DNA of 64,000 bases from Pseudomonas floridensis. GTDB lineage: Bacteria > Pseudomonadota > Gammaproteobacteria > Pseudomonadales > Pseudomonadaceae. Below are positions 12,982-21,989 of this stretch, piece by piece. The notes under the pieces are model-generated. The model saw only the letters and a program-made list of their open reading frames with translations, had not been told where the DNA came from and did no database searches. The stretch covers positions 1 to 64,000 of the forward strand of contig NZ_MUIO01000044.1 of the NCBI RefSeq assembly GCF_002087235.1, in the 5' to 3' direction. A program made the translations under genes and the position numbers. Each line of letters starts with the position of its first letter. Position 1 is the first letter of the stretch.

Positions 12982-12987
12982 CGCGGT

Positions 12988-13527
12988 TCAGACCATGCGC
13001 CTTAGAGTGTTGTCTCTGCGCACGAGGTGGTGCCAGAACGCCGCGATCACGTGCAGTCCGATCACATAGTAGAAGATCGACCCCAACAGCTTGTGCAGGT
13101 CTTCGAAAGACTCGGCGGTCCGGTCCGAAGTTGCGAACGGCCAGGGTATCTGCACATCGGTGAAAGGGATTGGCAGCGCGCCTTTTTCCACCATGACCGT
13201 CAGCAGGCCCAACACCGGCTGGGTGAACAGAAAGGCGTAGAGCGCGTAATGCGAAGCGCTGGCGGCCATCCGCAGGACGCCCTCCAGTGGCGGGGGAATG
13301 CCCGGCGGACGATGCCTGCGTCGTTCGGCAATACGAAAGAACGCCAGGGTCAGGATCAGGATCCCGACCCAGAAATGGCTTTGCACCACCAGCAAGCGGT
13401 ATTCAGAGCCTTTGCCAAACTGAGTGCGGCTGAGAATCAAGGTGTACGCCAGTACGATCAGCGCGGCCATGATCCAGTGAAACCAGCGTGCGCGAGCGGT
13501 GTAACGTTGCGAAGTCGGTGCATCCAC
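12988..13527 (-). CDS. Cytochrome b561 family protein
   Basis: A 179-residue four-helix integral membrane protein of the prokaryotic b561 (CybB) type. Helices lie at about residues 17-33, 48-65, 90-112 and 147-166. Candidate haem-ligand histidines are in WFHWIMA, QSHFWVG and IGLHVIAAFWHH. It is thought to move electrons between quinol and periplasmic acceptors. No partner gene is adjacent. The 208-base gap to the next gene on the right contains only small inverted repeats, e.g. CTTAAGG/CCTTAAG at 13681-13695. Confidence 0.9.
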   Translation of the reverse strand: MDAPTSQRYTARARWFHWIMAALIVLAYTLILSRTQFGKGSEYRLLVVQSHFWVGILILTLAFFRIAERRRHRPPGIPPPLEGVLRMAASASHYALYAFLFTQPVLGLLTVMVEKGALPIPFTDVQIPWPFATSDRTAESFEDLHKLLGSIFYYVIGLHVIAAFWHHLVRRDNTLRRMV

Positions 13528-13735
13528 GGTTGAATTCCTTGTCGCTTTTTCAGGCTGTGTGCACGGAGATTCAGCACACAGCGTGAGAGTCGTTGAGCAG
13601 TGCTGCGGTTCACTCGCAACCTGCGCGTTTCAGCACAAATGCACGCAAGGCGTGCCGCTTTCCTGACGCGATTTTCGTTCCTTAAGGGCCTTAAGCAAAC
13701 CGTGTGCCTCAACGCGGCTTCATGGCTCCGTCCTG

Positions 13736-14188
13736 TCACTTCAAGGGATAGCTGAATGTTCCGCCGGTCTGCTCGCAATCGATTCGGGTTTGCGCTTGCT
13801 CCGGCATCTCGTAATACCAGGTGATTACCTTTGCGTCTGCGGGAATATCCAGCGTCGCCTGCCCAGGCTCCTTGCTGGTGGACCGCTCGTTGGCCAGCGC
13901 CTCTTGAGTCAGGGTGGCGCTACACGAGGCCGCCGCGCCTTGCGGGCAGGCATCGACCTTGCGCTTCTCGCGTGGCGTCGCCCCCTTGTCCTCATTACTG
14001 CACGACCAATCGATGCTGCCCTGCGGCATGCCGCTGAACTCATAGCAGGTGTGGCCCTGAACGACCGGCATTTGCGGGCTGGAGGGCATTGTCCTGACTT
14101 CGCAGGCCTCGCCCAAGACAAACCCCGTGTAAAAAAGGCAGGCAGCGATTCCCGCCCCGTTTCTCCACCATGACCTGCGCGTCATCAT
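13736..14188 (-). CDS. Secreted Cys-rich hypothetical protein
   Basis: A 150-residue protein with a twin-Arg-like N terminus (MMTRRSWWRNG) and a hydrophobic segment to about residue 27, consistent with export. The mature part has six or seven cysteines (e.g. TCYEF, WSCSNED, DACPQG, ASCSAT, RIDCEQ), suggesting disulfides in the periplasm. I recognise no family. The start has tandem ATGs after GGAAG. It is divergent from the ybhP-clsB-ybhN operon across a 178-base gap. Confidence 0.7.
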   Translation of the reverse strand: MMTRRSWWRNGAGIAACLFYTGFVLGEACEVRTMPSSPQMPVVQGHTCYEFSGMPQGSIDWSCSNEDKGATPREKRKVDACPQGAAASCSATLTQEALANERSTSKEPGQATLDIPADAKVITWYYEMPEQAQTRIDCEQTGGTFSYPLK

Positions 14189-14366
14189 CGTCTTCCTCGC
14201 CGGTTACGCTCACTGCCGTCAAAAAATCCGAATCAGTTGGCCGGGCGAAGTTCGGCGGTTTCGATGAATGGCCGTTCATGGCAAATACCTATCATCCGGG
14301 GCCAGTAACGGAACCTGTGCCAACCGCAGGCTTCATATACGTTGAATCTTCACCCAGGAGTCAGTC

Positions 14367-15152
14367 TTGACCAGTGCCAATACGCCCGTCGGCCAGGCAA
14401 CGCCGGTATCGGCCAGCATTTCTCTGAATGTACTGACCATGAACATGCACATGGGCTTCGGCATCTTCAACAGACGCTTCATCCTCCCCGAGTTGCGTGA
14501 GGCGGTTCGAAGTGTGTCGGCTGATGTGGTGTTTTTGCAGGAAGTGCATGGCGAGCATCAGAGTCATGCGCGGACCGTAAAGGACTGGCCGACCATTTCG
14601 CAGTACGAGTTTCTCGCGGACAGCATGTGGAGTGATTTCGCCTATGGACGCAATGCGGTTTACCCGGATGGCGACCACGGCAACGCACTGCTGTCCAAAT
14701 ACCCGATCGTCAGTCACGAGAATCTCGACATTTCCATCGACGGTACGGAGCAGCGCGGTTTACTGCATTGCATCCTGCAGGTGCCGGATTATGGCCAGGT
14801 TCACGCTGTCTGCGTCCACTTGGGGTTGTTTGAAAGCCATCGGCGCAAACAGCTCGGGCTGCTCGCCGAACTGATGGACCGGCTGCCGGAAGGGGCGCCT
14901 GTGATTGTCGCCGGCGACTTCAATGACTGGCGTCAGCGTGCCGACGCCTTGCTGCAAGGGACGGGGTTGCACGAAGCGTTCGTTCAGCGCTTCGGTGCCC
15001 CGGCAAAAAGTTTCCCGGCCCGTTGGCCACTGCTCAGGCTGGACCGGATTTATGTGCGCAACGCCACGACCCACAGGCCCAAGGTGTTGTCCAACCGACC
15101 CTGGTCTCATCTTTCCGATCATGCACCGCTGGCGGTGGAGGTGACCTTATGA
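14367..15152 (+). CDS. ybhP: Endonuclease/exonuclease/phosphatase family protein (YbhP-like)
   Basis: A 261-residue EEP-fold protein. Metal and catalytic motifs are visible: [30 protein letters not shown] and the C-terminal [10 protein letters not shown]. The substrate may be a phospholipid headgroup or a nucleic acid; this is unknown. The start is TTG at 14367, with AGGAG six bases before it and no better ATG. Its stop overlaps the clsB start (ATGA). The order ybhP-clsB-ybhN is the same as in E. coli and points to membrane lipid metabolism. Confidence 0.88.
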   Translation: MTSANTPVGQATPVSASISLNVLTMNMHMGFGIFNRRFILPELREAVRSVSADVVFLQEVHGEHQSHARTVKDWPTISQYEFLADSMWSDFAYGRNAVYPDGDHGNALLSKYPIVSHENLDISIDGTEQRGLLHCILQVPDYGQVHAVCVHLGLFESHRRKQLGLLAELMDRLPEGAPVIVAGDFNDWRQRADALLQGTGLHEAFVQRFGAPAKSFPARWPLLRLDRIYVRNATTHRPKVLSNRPWSHLSDHAPLAVEVTL

Positions 15153-16411
15153 GCAACACCACAGAACGCAACAGGCAACCATGGCGCGACGGTAACTCGG
15201 TGGAGCTGCTGATCAATGGTGAAGACTTTTTCACCCGTGTTTTCGAGTGCATCCGTGCCGCTCGAACAGAAGTATTGATCGAGACGTTCATCATTTTCGA
15301 GGACCGGATCGGCGTCGGCCTGCAGCAGGCGGTGATCGAGGCTGCTCGTAATGGCGCGAAAGTCGTGATCACGGTGGACGACTACGGCACCTCCGACCTC
15401 AGCTCGACGTTTGTAAGGGCTATGATCGATGCGGGTGTGCAGATTCAACTGTTCGACCCGCGTCCGCGGTTCATGGGTATGCGTACCAACCTGTTCCGTC
15501 GCCTGCACCGCAAGGTGGTGGTGATCGATGGCGAGCTTGGTTTTATCGGCGGCATCAACTACAGCGTCGATCACATGACGGATACTGGCCTGACCGCCAA
15601 GCAGGATTACGCGGTGCTGGTCCGAGGCCCCATTGTACAGGACATTCATCGCAGCGCCGTGCACATGCTCAGTGATGCAGTGCGCGCCAAATTGACGCCG
15701 ATTACTCTCAAGCTGGAGCCGGCCGGCAATGCCCGGATGCTTTTGGCCGAACGCGATAACGCTGAACACACCACCGATATCGAAGAGCAGTATCTGGAGG
15801 CCATTCGCGGGGCGAAGCAACGCATTACCCTGGCGAACGCCTATTTCTTCCCCAGCTATCGTTTTCTGCGAGAACTGCGCAACGCCTCCCGACGTGGCGT
15901 CAAGGTCACGCTGATTCTGCAGGGCAAGCCGGACATGCCATTCGTGCGGGTCTGCTCGCGACTGACCTACACCTACCTGCTGCGCGATGGCGTGATCATT
16001 CATGAGTACAAACAGCGCGCGCTGCACGGCAAGGTCGCGCTGATCGATCAGGACTGGTCCACCGTCGGCTCCAGCAACCTGGATCCGCTTAGCCTGGCGC
16101 TGAATCTGGAAGCCAATCTGTTCATCCGCGATCCGTCGCTCAATGATCGGTTGCAGACGCACCTGATGGAACTTGCGGCAGCGCACAGCACCCAGATGAG
16201 TTTGAAAGGTGCGGCGCGCGGTCAATGGTGGCGTGCGCCGATGATCGTGTTGAGCTTCTTTTTTCTGCGCAGATTCCCGGCGATTGCCGGCCTGTTCCCG
16301 GTACATGGCATGCGTTTGAAGCCTCTGCGCGCCGGGGATGTGGTGCCGGAGGCAAAAGTCATCGAGCAGCAACAGGCGCACCACGAGCTGGATCAGGAGA
16401 AAACATCATGA
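15149..16411 (+). CDS. clsB: Cardiolipin synthase B (ClsB)
   Basis: A 420-residue phospholipase-D superfamily enzyme that makes cardiolipin from phosphatidylglycerol at the inner membrane. Both HKD motifs are intact: H120-K122-D127 (LHRKVVVID) and H293-K295-D300 (LHGKVALID). There are no N-terminal membrane helices, as in ClsB rather than ClsA; a hydrophobic patch lies near residue 365. I chose the ATG at 15149, which overlaps the ybhP stop and has GGAGG upstream. The reading frame is open 126 bases further upstream, but that part overlaps ybhP. Confidence 0.94.
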   Translation: MSNTTERNRQPWRDGNSVELLINGEDFFTRVFECIRAARTEVLIETFIIFEDRIGVGLQQAVIEAARNGAKVVITVDDYGTSDLSSTFVRAMIDAGVQIQLFDPRPRFMGMRTNLFRRLHRKVVVIDGELGFIGGINYSVDHMTDTGLTAKQDYAVLVRGPIVQDIHRSAVHMLSDAVRAKLTPITLKLEPAGNARMLLAERDNAEHTTDIEEQYLEAIRGAKQRITLANAYFFPSYRFLRELRNASRRGVKVTLILQGKPDMPFVRVCSRLTYTYLLRDGVIIHEYKQRALHGKVALIDQDWSTVGSSNLDPLSLALNLEANLFIRDPSLNDRLQTHLMELAAAHSTQMSLKGAARGQWWRAPMIVLSFFFLRRFPAIAGLFPVHGMRLKPLRAGDVVPEAKVIEQQQAHHELDQEKTS

Positions 16412-17418
16412 CTCAGGCGGCGAGCGCGTCCCCTCAGAGCGCAAAGGACGACAAGAAAAGTGACAAGTGGAAATGGGCGAAACGGGCGTTCAACCTGTTT
16501 TTCTTCATTGCCGTGCCGGTTTTGCTGTTCCTGCTGGTCAAGAACCTGGACTGGCAAGAGGTCAGGCAGGCGCTGCAGTCCTATAAGCTCAGTACCTTGC
16601 TGATGGCTGCGTTCGTGGCTTTGCTCAGCTATCTGACGTATTGCGGGTTCGATGTTCTGGCGCGGTATTACACCCGGCACAAGCTATCGATCCAGCAGAT
16701 CGTGCCGGTGACATTCGTCTGCTACGCCTTCAACCTGAATCTCAGCTCGTGGGTCGGCGGCATCGCGTTGCGCTATCGCCTGTATTCAAGGCTTGGTCTG
16801 GATGTGGCGACCATCACCCGTATCTTGAGTCTGAGCCTGATCACCAACTGGCTGGGTTACATGCTACTGGCGGGCTTCGTGTTTTCGATGCGTTTCCTGT
16901 CGCTGCCCAAGGAATGGTCGATCGGCACTGACACCCTGCAGTTGATTGGCTTTGGCCTGCTGGCGGTGTGTTTTGCCTACCTGATGGCGTGCCGTTTTTC
17001 CAAACGTCGCTCGTGGAAAATTCGCGATCAGGAATTCAATCTGCCTTCTTTGAAGCAGGCGCTGATGCAGGCGAGCCTGGGTGCCTTGAACTGGTCGCTG
17101 ATGGCGGCGGTGATCTACACGCTATTGCCGGACAAGGCATTTTATCCGGCGATTCTAGGTGTCTTGCTGATCAGCAGTATTGCCGGCGTCATCACTCATA
17201 TTCCGGCAGGACTGGGTGTACTGGAAACTGTGTTCATTACGCTGCTGTCGCATCAGTTTTCCAAGGGCAGTCTGCTGGCTGCGCTGATCGGCTACCGAGC
17301 CATTTACTTCCTGCTGCCGCTGTTGCTGGCGGTGATTGTCTACCTGGTACTGGAAAAGCGTGCCAAGAAGATGAACGAGAAGAATCAGCAGCGAATGGGT
17401 GATCAGGCCAAATCCTGA
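16408..17418 (+). CDS. ybhN: YbhN-like lysylphosphatidylglycerol-synthase-fold membrane protein (UPF0104)
   Basis: A 336-residue polytopic protein with about eight membrane helices starting at residue 29 (FNLFFFIAVPVLLFLLV). It has the UPF0104 hallmark (LSSWVGGIALRYRLYSRLG) and a late ITHIPAGLGVLE loop. These resemble the flippase part of MprF but lack the synthase domain. The start ATG overlaps the clsB stop (ATGA). Known from E. coli only as the third gene of the clsB operon; a lipid translocation role is inference. Confidence 0.88.
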   Translation: MTQAASASPQSAKDDKKSDKWKWAKRAFNLFFFIAVPVLLFLLVKNLDWQEVRQALQSYKLSTLLMAAFVALLSYLTYCGFDVLARYYTRHKLSIQQIVPVTFVCYAFNLNLSSWVGGIALRYRLYSRLGLDVATITRILSLSLITNWLGYMLLAGFVFSMRFLSLPKEWSIGTDTLQLIGFGLLAVCFAYLMACRFSKRRSWKIRDQEFNLPSLKQALMQASLGALNWSLMAAVIYTLLPDKAFYPAILGVLLISSIAGVITHIPAGLGVLETVFITLLSHQFSKGSLLAALIGYRAIYFLLPLLLAVIVYLVLEKRAKKMNEKNQQRMGDQAKS

Positions 17419-17439
17419 TCGCGCATGGTCAGCCTGGCG

Positions 17440-17862
17440 TCAATGACTGGCCAGGCTGGCGAACATTTTTACTGCCTCCACCGCGTGGCCGGTGCCTTCA
17501 CTGATCTGCACGATGGCATCACCGGCCTGATCCTCCAGGTTCACGCCTTTGGCGGCATTGGCGCGTGTGTTGTCCATGCTCTGGATCGCCTGGCGGGTCT
17601 CGTGCTGAATCACGCTAATCATCTCTGATATCTCTGCCGTCGAACGACTGGTGCGGCCGGCCAGTTGACGGACCTCGTCGGCCACCACCGCGAAGCCTCG
17701 ACCCTGATCGCCTGTCCGAGCGGCCTCAATGGCGGCGTTGAGCGCCAGCAGATTGGTCGATGGCCAGGAGCAGGCCTGTACAGTAGGCGGCTGAAAGGCT
17801 CCAGTTCCCTTGGTCTCCGATGCAAGCTCACCGATGCTCATCCTTGTGCTCAATGCTGGCAC
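17440..17862 (-). pseudogene. Remnant of a methyl-accepting chemotaxis protein
   Basis: From 17757 down to 17440 the frame encodes about 105 residues of an MCP signalling domain. The conserved tip is present ([32 protein letters not shown]) and then part of the descending helix ([19 protein letters not shown]). Everything before the tip (sensor, membrane helices, HAMP, ascending helix) is missing. The first 35 codons of the open frame are unrelated, and the end stops early at ASLASH. It lies between ybhN and the inositol regulator, suggesting a deletion or insertion breakpoint. Confidence 0.8.
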
Positions 17863-17916
17863 TATAGGTGGCTTCGATAATTCTCCAGCGATCGACCTCG
17901 AAAAGAACCTCCGTGA

Positions 17917-18825
17917 TCAGTCGTCGAATCCCACCTGCTCGTGGATTTCGTCGACTTTGAGTTCCAGGCGATACGCCACTGCGATGAACAGCGCCTGACA
18001 CAGGCACAGTGTTGCACTCAGGGAGCGGAACGCGAACGAGCTGCCCTCATTGACCAGCAACACCGAGTTGGCGCGCTTGGCCAGTGGCGACAGGTTGCTG
18101 TCAGTGATGATCAGGGTCTTGGCCTGATGATGCTGGGCGATGCGCAGGCAATGCTGGGTTTCCTTGCCGTACGGTGTGAAGCTGATGGCAATCACCAGAT
18201 CATTGGCCCGCACGCTGCGCATCTGCTCGCGATAACTGCCGCCAAGCCCCGATATCAGGTGGATGCGCTTGTTGGTGTGCTGCAGGTTGTAGACCAGGTA
18301 GTCAGCCACGGCGAATGAGCGACGCACGCCGACCACATAGATATTGTCGGCGTTGATCACCAGGTCCACGGCCTTGTCGAACTCTTCGTCGTCCAGGTCC
18401 GCACCCAGCCGCTCCAGCCCGGACAGGGTCGCGTGCACGCATTCACGCGCCAGATCACCGCCGCTGGCCTTGTGCGATTTGTTCGCGATCATGCTGCGGA
18501 TGCGCTGCTGGTAGTTCTGTACGGGCGTGGTTTTGTGCGTATAGGCCTCGCGGAACAACGCCTGCATCTCGCTGAAGCCGCTGAACCCGAAACGTTGCGA
18601 AAAACGCACGATGGCCGACGGATGCACCTCGCATTCACGTGCGATGTCGCTGATCCGGTCGACCATAATCCGGTCGCTCTGCTGGCTCATGTAGCTGGCA
18701 ATGCGCTTGAGCTGACGGGGCAGGGCGTCGTACTCGTCGGTGATCAGCCGCAACAGACCCTCGGCACTGCCTGGCGGCAGGTCGACATTGGCGTCAGGCA
18801 GAGTCGGCTGATCGGTGCTGTTCAT
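17917..18825 (-). CDS. RpiR-family regulator of inositol catabolism (IolR-like)
   Basis: A 302-residue RpiR regulator. The N-terminal helix-turn-helix covers about residues 30-105 (RISDIARECEVHPSAIVRFSQRFGFSG is the core). The C-terminal SIS sugar-phosphate-binding domain includes NIYVVGVRRSFAVADYL and DLVIAISFTPYGKE. It is divergent from iolC and probably represses or activates the cluster in response to an inositol intermediate. GGAA-N6-TTCC palindromes upstream of iolC and of the transporter fit the motif reported for rhizobial IolR. I chose the ATG at 18825, with AAGGA at ideal spacing, over an in-frame TTG at 18831. Confidence 0.88.
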   Translation of the reverse strand: MNSTDQPTLPDANVDLPPGSAEGLLRLITDEYDALPRQLKRIASYMSQQSDRIMVDRISDIARECEVHPSAIVRFSQRFGFSGFSEMQALFREAYTHKTTPVQNYQQRIRSMIANKSHKASGGDLARECVHATLSGLERLGADLDDEEFDKAVDLVINADNIYVVGVRRSFAVADYLVYNLQHTNKRIHLISGLGGSYREQMRSVRANDLVIAISFTPYGKETQHCLRIAQHHQAKTLIITDSNLSPLAKRANSVLLVNEGSSFAFRSLSATLCLCQALFIAVAYRLELKVDEIHEQVGFDD

Positions 18826-18956
18826 AGTCAATCCTTCTTACGTTTTTCCGGGGCATTCACGCATTGAGAGGCCCCCGACAATAAAGGCTGCCTCCGGCAG
18901 GATTGGGAACTATATCGCACCTGCCCGCCCAGTGTGCCAGCACTTGCGTTAGCATA

Positions 18957-18972
18957 TGGAAAAAATATTCCA
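18957..18972. promoter_or_regulatory. Candidate IolR operator upstream of iolC
   Basis: TGGAAAAAATATTCCA is an inverted repeat of GGAA-N6-TTCC in the AT-rich part of the divergent regulator/iolC gap. The related element AGAATAAAT follows at 18987-18995. The same two elements recur before the transporter operon. Confidence 0.65.
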
Positions 18973-19074
18973 CAAGAAAAAATTATAGAATAAATATTGA
19001 TTGATGCCGCAGGACGTTTTAGGCTTTATTCACAAAGGCATTGTGCGCACCTGATGCATGCAATGCAGGCTGAT

Positions 19075-19082
19075 AAAAATAA
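19075..19082 (+). promoter_or_regulatory. Hfq/Crc-type CA motif before iolC
   Basis: AAAAATAA (AANAANAA) lies one base upstream of the AGGAG ribosome site of iolC. Crc/Hfq binding here would block translation. Confidence 0.45.
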
Positions 19083-19093
19083 CAGGAGCCACC

Positions 19094-21031
19094 ATGGGCC
19101 AGACACGCTTTGCTACCGGGCGTCAGTTGGATCTTATCTGTCTTGGACGTCTGGGCGTCGATCTCTATGCACAGCAGGTGGGCGCCCGCCTGGAGGACGT
19201 TTCCAGTTTCGCCAAGTACCTGGGCGGTTCGTCGGCCAACATCGCGTTCGGCACGGCGCGTCTGGGCTTGAAGTCAGCCATGCTCAGTCGCGTTGGCGAC
19301 GATCACATGGGGCGTTTTCTGGTCGAGTCGCTGGCCCGCGAAGGCTGTGACGTCAGCGCGATCAAGCGCGACCCCGAGCGCCTGACCGCCATGGTGTTGC
19401 TGGGTTTGAAGGACCGTGAAACCTTTCCGCTGGTGTTCTATCGCGAGAACTGCGCCGACATGGCCCTGCGTGCCGAAGACATCGATGAACAGCAGATCGC
19501 ATCCAGCAAGGCGCTGCTGATCACCGGCACGCATTTTTCTACCGATCAGGTGTTCAAGGCCAGTATTCAGGCGCTTGATTATGCGCAGAAGCATCACGTT
19601 CACAGAGTGCTGGACATCGATTACCGCCCGGTGCTCTGGGGGCTTGCCGGTAAAGCCGATGGCGAGACCCGCTTCGTCGCCGATCACACTGTCAGTCAGC
19701 ATGTTCAGCGGATTCTGCCGCGTTTCGACCTGATCGTCGGCACCGAAGAAGAGTTCCTGATTGCAGGCGGCGCACCCGATCTGCTCACGGCCTTGCGAAC
19801 CGTGCGTGAACTCACTGCCGCAACCTTGGTGGTCAAACTCGGCCCGCAGGGTTGCACGGTGATTCACGGCGCGATTCCTGCGCGTCTCGAAGATGGCGCG
19901 ATTTACCCGGGCGTTCGCGTCGAGGTGCTCAACGTGCTGGGGGCGGGCGATGCTTTCATGTCCGGGTTTCTCAGCGGTTGGCTGAACGATGCCAGTGACG
20001 AGCGCTGCTGCCAACTGGCCAATGCCTGTGGCGGTCTGGTGGTGTCGCGCCATGCCTGCGCGCCTGCCATGCCGACACCTGCCGAACTGGATTATCTGCT
20101 CAACAGCCCGGAGCCGGTGACCCGTCCGGATCGGGACGTGAGCCTGCAACGTTTGCATCAGGTCAGCGTGCCGCGCAGACAATGGCGCCAATTGTTCATA
20201 TTTGCGTTCGATCATCGCGGACAGTTGGTCGAGCTGGCGCAGCAGGCGGGTCGGGACCTGAGCAGCATCAGTCATATCAAGCAGTTGTTCGTACAGGCGG
20301 TGGCGCAGGTCGAAAATGACTTGCGCAAGCGTGGCATCGAAGCCGATGTCGGGCTGCTTGCCGATCAACGCTTCGGGCAGGACGCCCTTAATGCCGCCAC
20401 CGGCCGAGGCTGGTGGGTGGCTCGTCCGGTGGAAATCCAGGGCTCCAGACCCCTGGCGTTCGAGCATGGTCGGTCGATCGGCAGCAACCTGATCAATTGG
20501 CCGCAGGAGCAGATCATCAAGTGCCTGGTGCAATACCACCCCGATGACGAGCCGATGTTGCGTCTCGAACAGGAAGCGCAGATCAAGGCACTCTATGACG
20601 CGTCCAGAGTCAGCGGGCATGAACTCCTGCTGGAAATCATCCCGCCCAAGGATCATCCCTCGACCTATGCCGACGTAATGCTGCGTGCGCTGAAGCGTTT
20701 GTACAATCTGGGCATCTATCCTGCGTGGTGGAAGATCGAAGCGCAGACTGCCGAGGTCTGGCAGCAACTGGATGCACTGATTCAGGAGCGCGATCCGTAT
20801 TGCCGTGGCGTCGTTCTGTTGGGCCTGAACGCGCCGGTCGAAGACCTGGCGGCCGGGTTTTCCGCCGCACGTCACAGTGTCACCTGTCAGGGGTTTGCCG
20901 TTGGCCGGACGATTTTTCGTGAACCGAGCCGGGCCTGGATGGCCGGTGAGATCGATGACGCCACCCTGGTCGCCCGAGTGCAGAGCACGTTCAACTGGTT
21001 GATCGAGTCCTGGCGAGAAAGCCGCGCCTGA
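19094..21031 (+). CDS. iolC: 5-dehydro-2-deoxygluconokinase fused to DUF2090 (IolC)
   Basis: A 645-residue fusion. Residues 1 to about 330 form a PfkB-type sugar kinase (KYLGGSSANIAFGTARLGL at the N terminus, VLGAGDAFMSGF near residue 290) that phosphorylates 2-deoxy-5-keto-gluconate. Residues from about 340 form a DUF2090 domain (FIFAFDHRGQLVELA) with an aldolase-like TIM-barrel look. No separate iolJ is present, so DUF2090 may split the product to malonate semialdehyde and DHAP; this is inference from family reports. The start at 19094 follows AGGAG. It is the first gene of the catabolic operon. Confidence 0.93.
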   Translation: MGQTRFATGRQLDLICLGRLGVDLYAQQVGARLEDVSSFAKYLGGSSANIAFGTARLGLKSAMLSRVGDDHMGRFLVESLAREGCDVSAIKRDPERLTAMVLLGLKDRETFPLVFYRENCADMALRAEDIDEQQIASSKALLITGTHFSTDQVFKASIQALDYAQKHHVHRVLDIDYRPVLWGLAGKADGETRFVADHTVSQHVQRILPRFDLIVGTEEEFLIAGGAPDLLTALRTVRELTAATLVVKLGPQGCTVIHGAIPARLEDGAIYPGVRVEVLNVLGAGDAFMSGFLSGWLNDASDERCCQLANACGGLVVSRHACAPAMPTPAELDYLLNSPEPVTRPDRDVSLQRLHQVSVPRRQWRQLFIFAFDHRGQLVELAQQAGRDLSSISHIKQLFVQAVAQVENDLRKRGIEADVGLLADQRFGQDALNAATGRGWWVARPVEIQGSRPLAFEHGRSIGSNLINWPQEQIIKCLVQYHPDDEPMLRLEQEAQIKALYDASRVSGHELLLEIIPPKDHPSTYADVMLRALKRLYNLGIYPAWWKIEAQTAEVWQQLDALIQERDPYCRGVVLLGLNAPVEDLAAGFSAARHSVTCQGFAVGRTIFREPSRAWMAGEIDDATLVARVQSTFNWLIESWRESRA

Positions 21032-21056
21032 AGCCAATCGTCACTGACGCTGTGAT

Positions 21057-21064
21057 AACAACAA
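21057..21064 (+). promoter_or_regulatory. CA motif before iolE
   Basis: AACAACAA, followed by AAAGG, lies 12 bases upstream of the iolE start, next to the ribosome site. Confidence 0.5.
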
Positions 21065-21076
21065 AAAGGTCCAGCC

Positions 21077-21976
21077 ATGCCCGCTTCCGTACCTAAAATC
21101 CGCATCGGCATCAACCCGATTTCCTGGAGCAACGATGACCTGCCAGCGCTGGGCGGTGAAACGCCGCTCAGTACCGCGCTGAGTGAAGGCAAAGCCATCG
21201 GCTACGAAGGGTTCGAGCTCAACGGCAAGTTTCCCAAAGACGCCAAAGGCGTCGGTGATGTGTTGCGTCCTTACGACTTGGCGCTGGTTTCCGGCTGGTA
21301 CTCCAGTCGGCTGGCGCGCCGCTCGGTTGCCGAAGAAATTGAAGCCATCGCTTCCCATGTCCAATTGCTGGCGCAAAACGGTGCTTCGGTGCTGGTGTAT
21401 GGCGAGGTCGCCGACTCGATTCAGGGTCAGCGCATTCCTCTGGTCGAACGCCCGCGCTTCCATACCGACGAAGCCTGGCGCGAATACGCCGACAAGCTCA
21501 CCGAACTTGCTCGCTTTACGCTGTCGCAGGGCGTACGTCTGGCCTATCACCACCACATGGGCGCGTACATCGAGTCGCCGCAGGACATCGATCGTCTGAT
21601 GGCGCTGACGGGCAGCGAAGTCGGTCTGCTGTTCGATTCGGGGCATTGCTACATGGGTGGCGGCGAGCCGCTCGAGGTTCTGAGCCGGCACATCGATCGT
21701 GTCTGTCATGTGCATTTCAAAGACGTGCGCAAGCCTGTCGTGCAACTGGCGCGTAACAATCTCTGGAGCTTTCCGGACTGCATTATCAACGGCACCTTCA
21801 CTGTGCCGGGTGATGGCGATATTGATTTTTCGGCGCTGCTGAACGTCCTGTTGAAGGCTGATTACAACGGCTGGCTGGTGGTCGAGGCCGAACAGGACCC
21901 GGCGGTCGCGCCCAGTTACATCTACGCCAGTAAAGGCTACGAGACACTGCGCCAGCTGCTGGCCGACGCTCGATAA
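21077..21976 (+). CDS. iolE: Myo-inosose-2 dehydratase (IolE)
   Basis: A 299-residue TIM-barrel protein that dehydrates 2-keto-myo-inositol to 3D-trihydroxycyclohexane-1,2-dione. It has the family start (IGINPISWSNDDLP) and the metal-site segments YHHHMGAYIES, LLFDSGHCYMGG and HVHFKDVR. Length is normal. It lies 45 bases after iolC and 13 before iolB, in the same operon. Confidence 0.95.
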   Translation: MPASVPKIRIGINPISWSNDDLPALGGETPLSTALSEGKAIGYEGFELNGKFPKDAKGVGDVLRPYDLALVSGWYSSRLARRSVAEEIEAIASHVQLLAQNGASVLVYGEVADSIQGQRIPLVERPRFHTDEAWREYADKLTELARFTLSQGVRLAYHHHMGAYIESPQDIDRLMALTGSEVGLLFDSGHCYMGGGEPLEVLSRHIDRVCHVHFKDVRKPVVQLARNNLWSFPDCIINGTFTVPGDGDIDFSALLNVLLKADYNGWLVVEAEQDPAVAPSYIYASKGYETLRQLLADAR

Positions 21977-21989
21977 GGAGGACTGGACA

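Noticed and set aside
17863-17916. A short minus-strand stretch reading [16 protein letters not shown], reminiscent of transposase ends
   Set aside because: It is too short, with no inverted repeats or further homology visible; I cannot support an insertion sequence.
19274-21037. A 587-codon minus-strand frame opposite iolC
   Set aside because: It has low-complexity composition and no motif; the plus strand encodes an intact kinase fusion.
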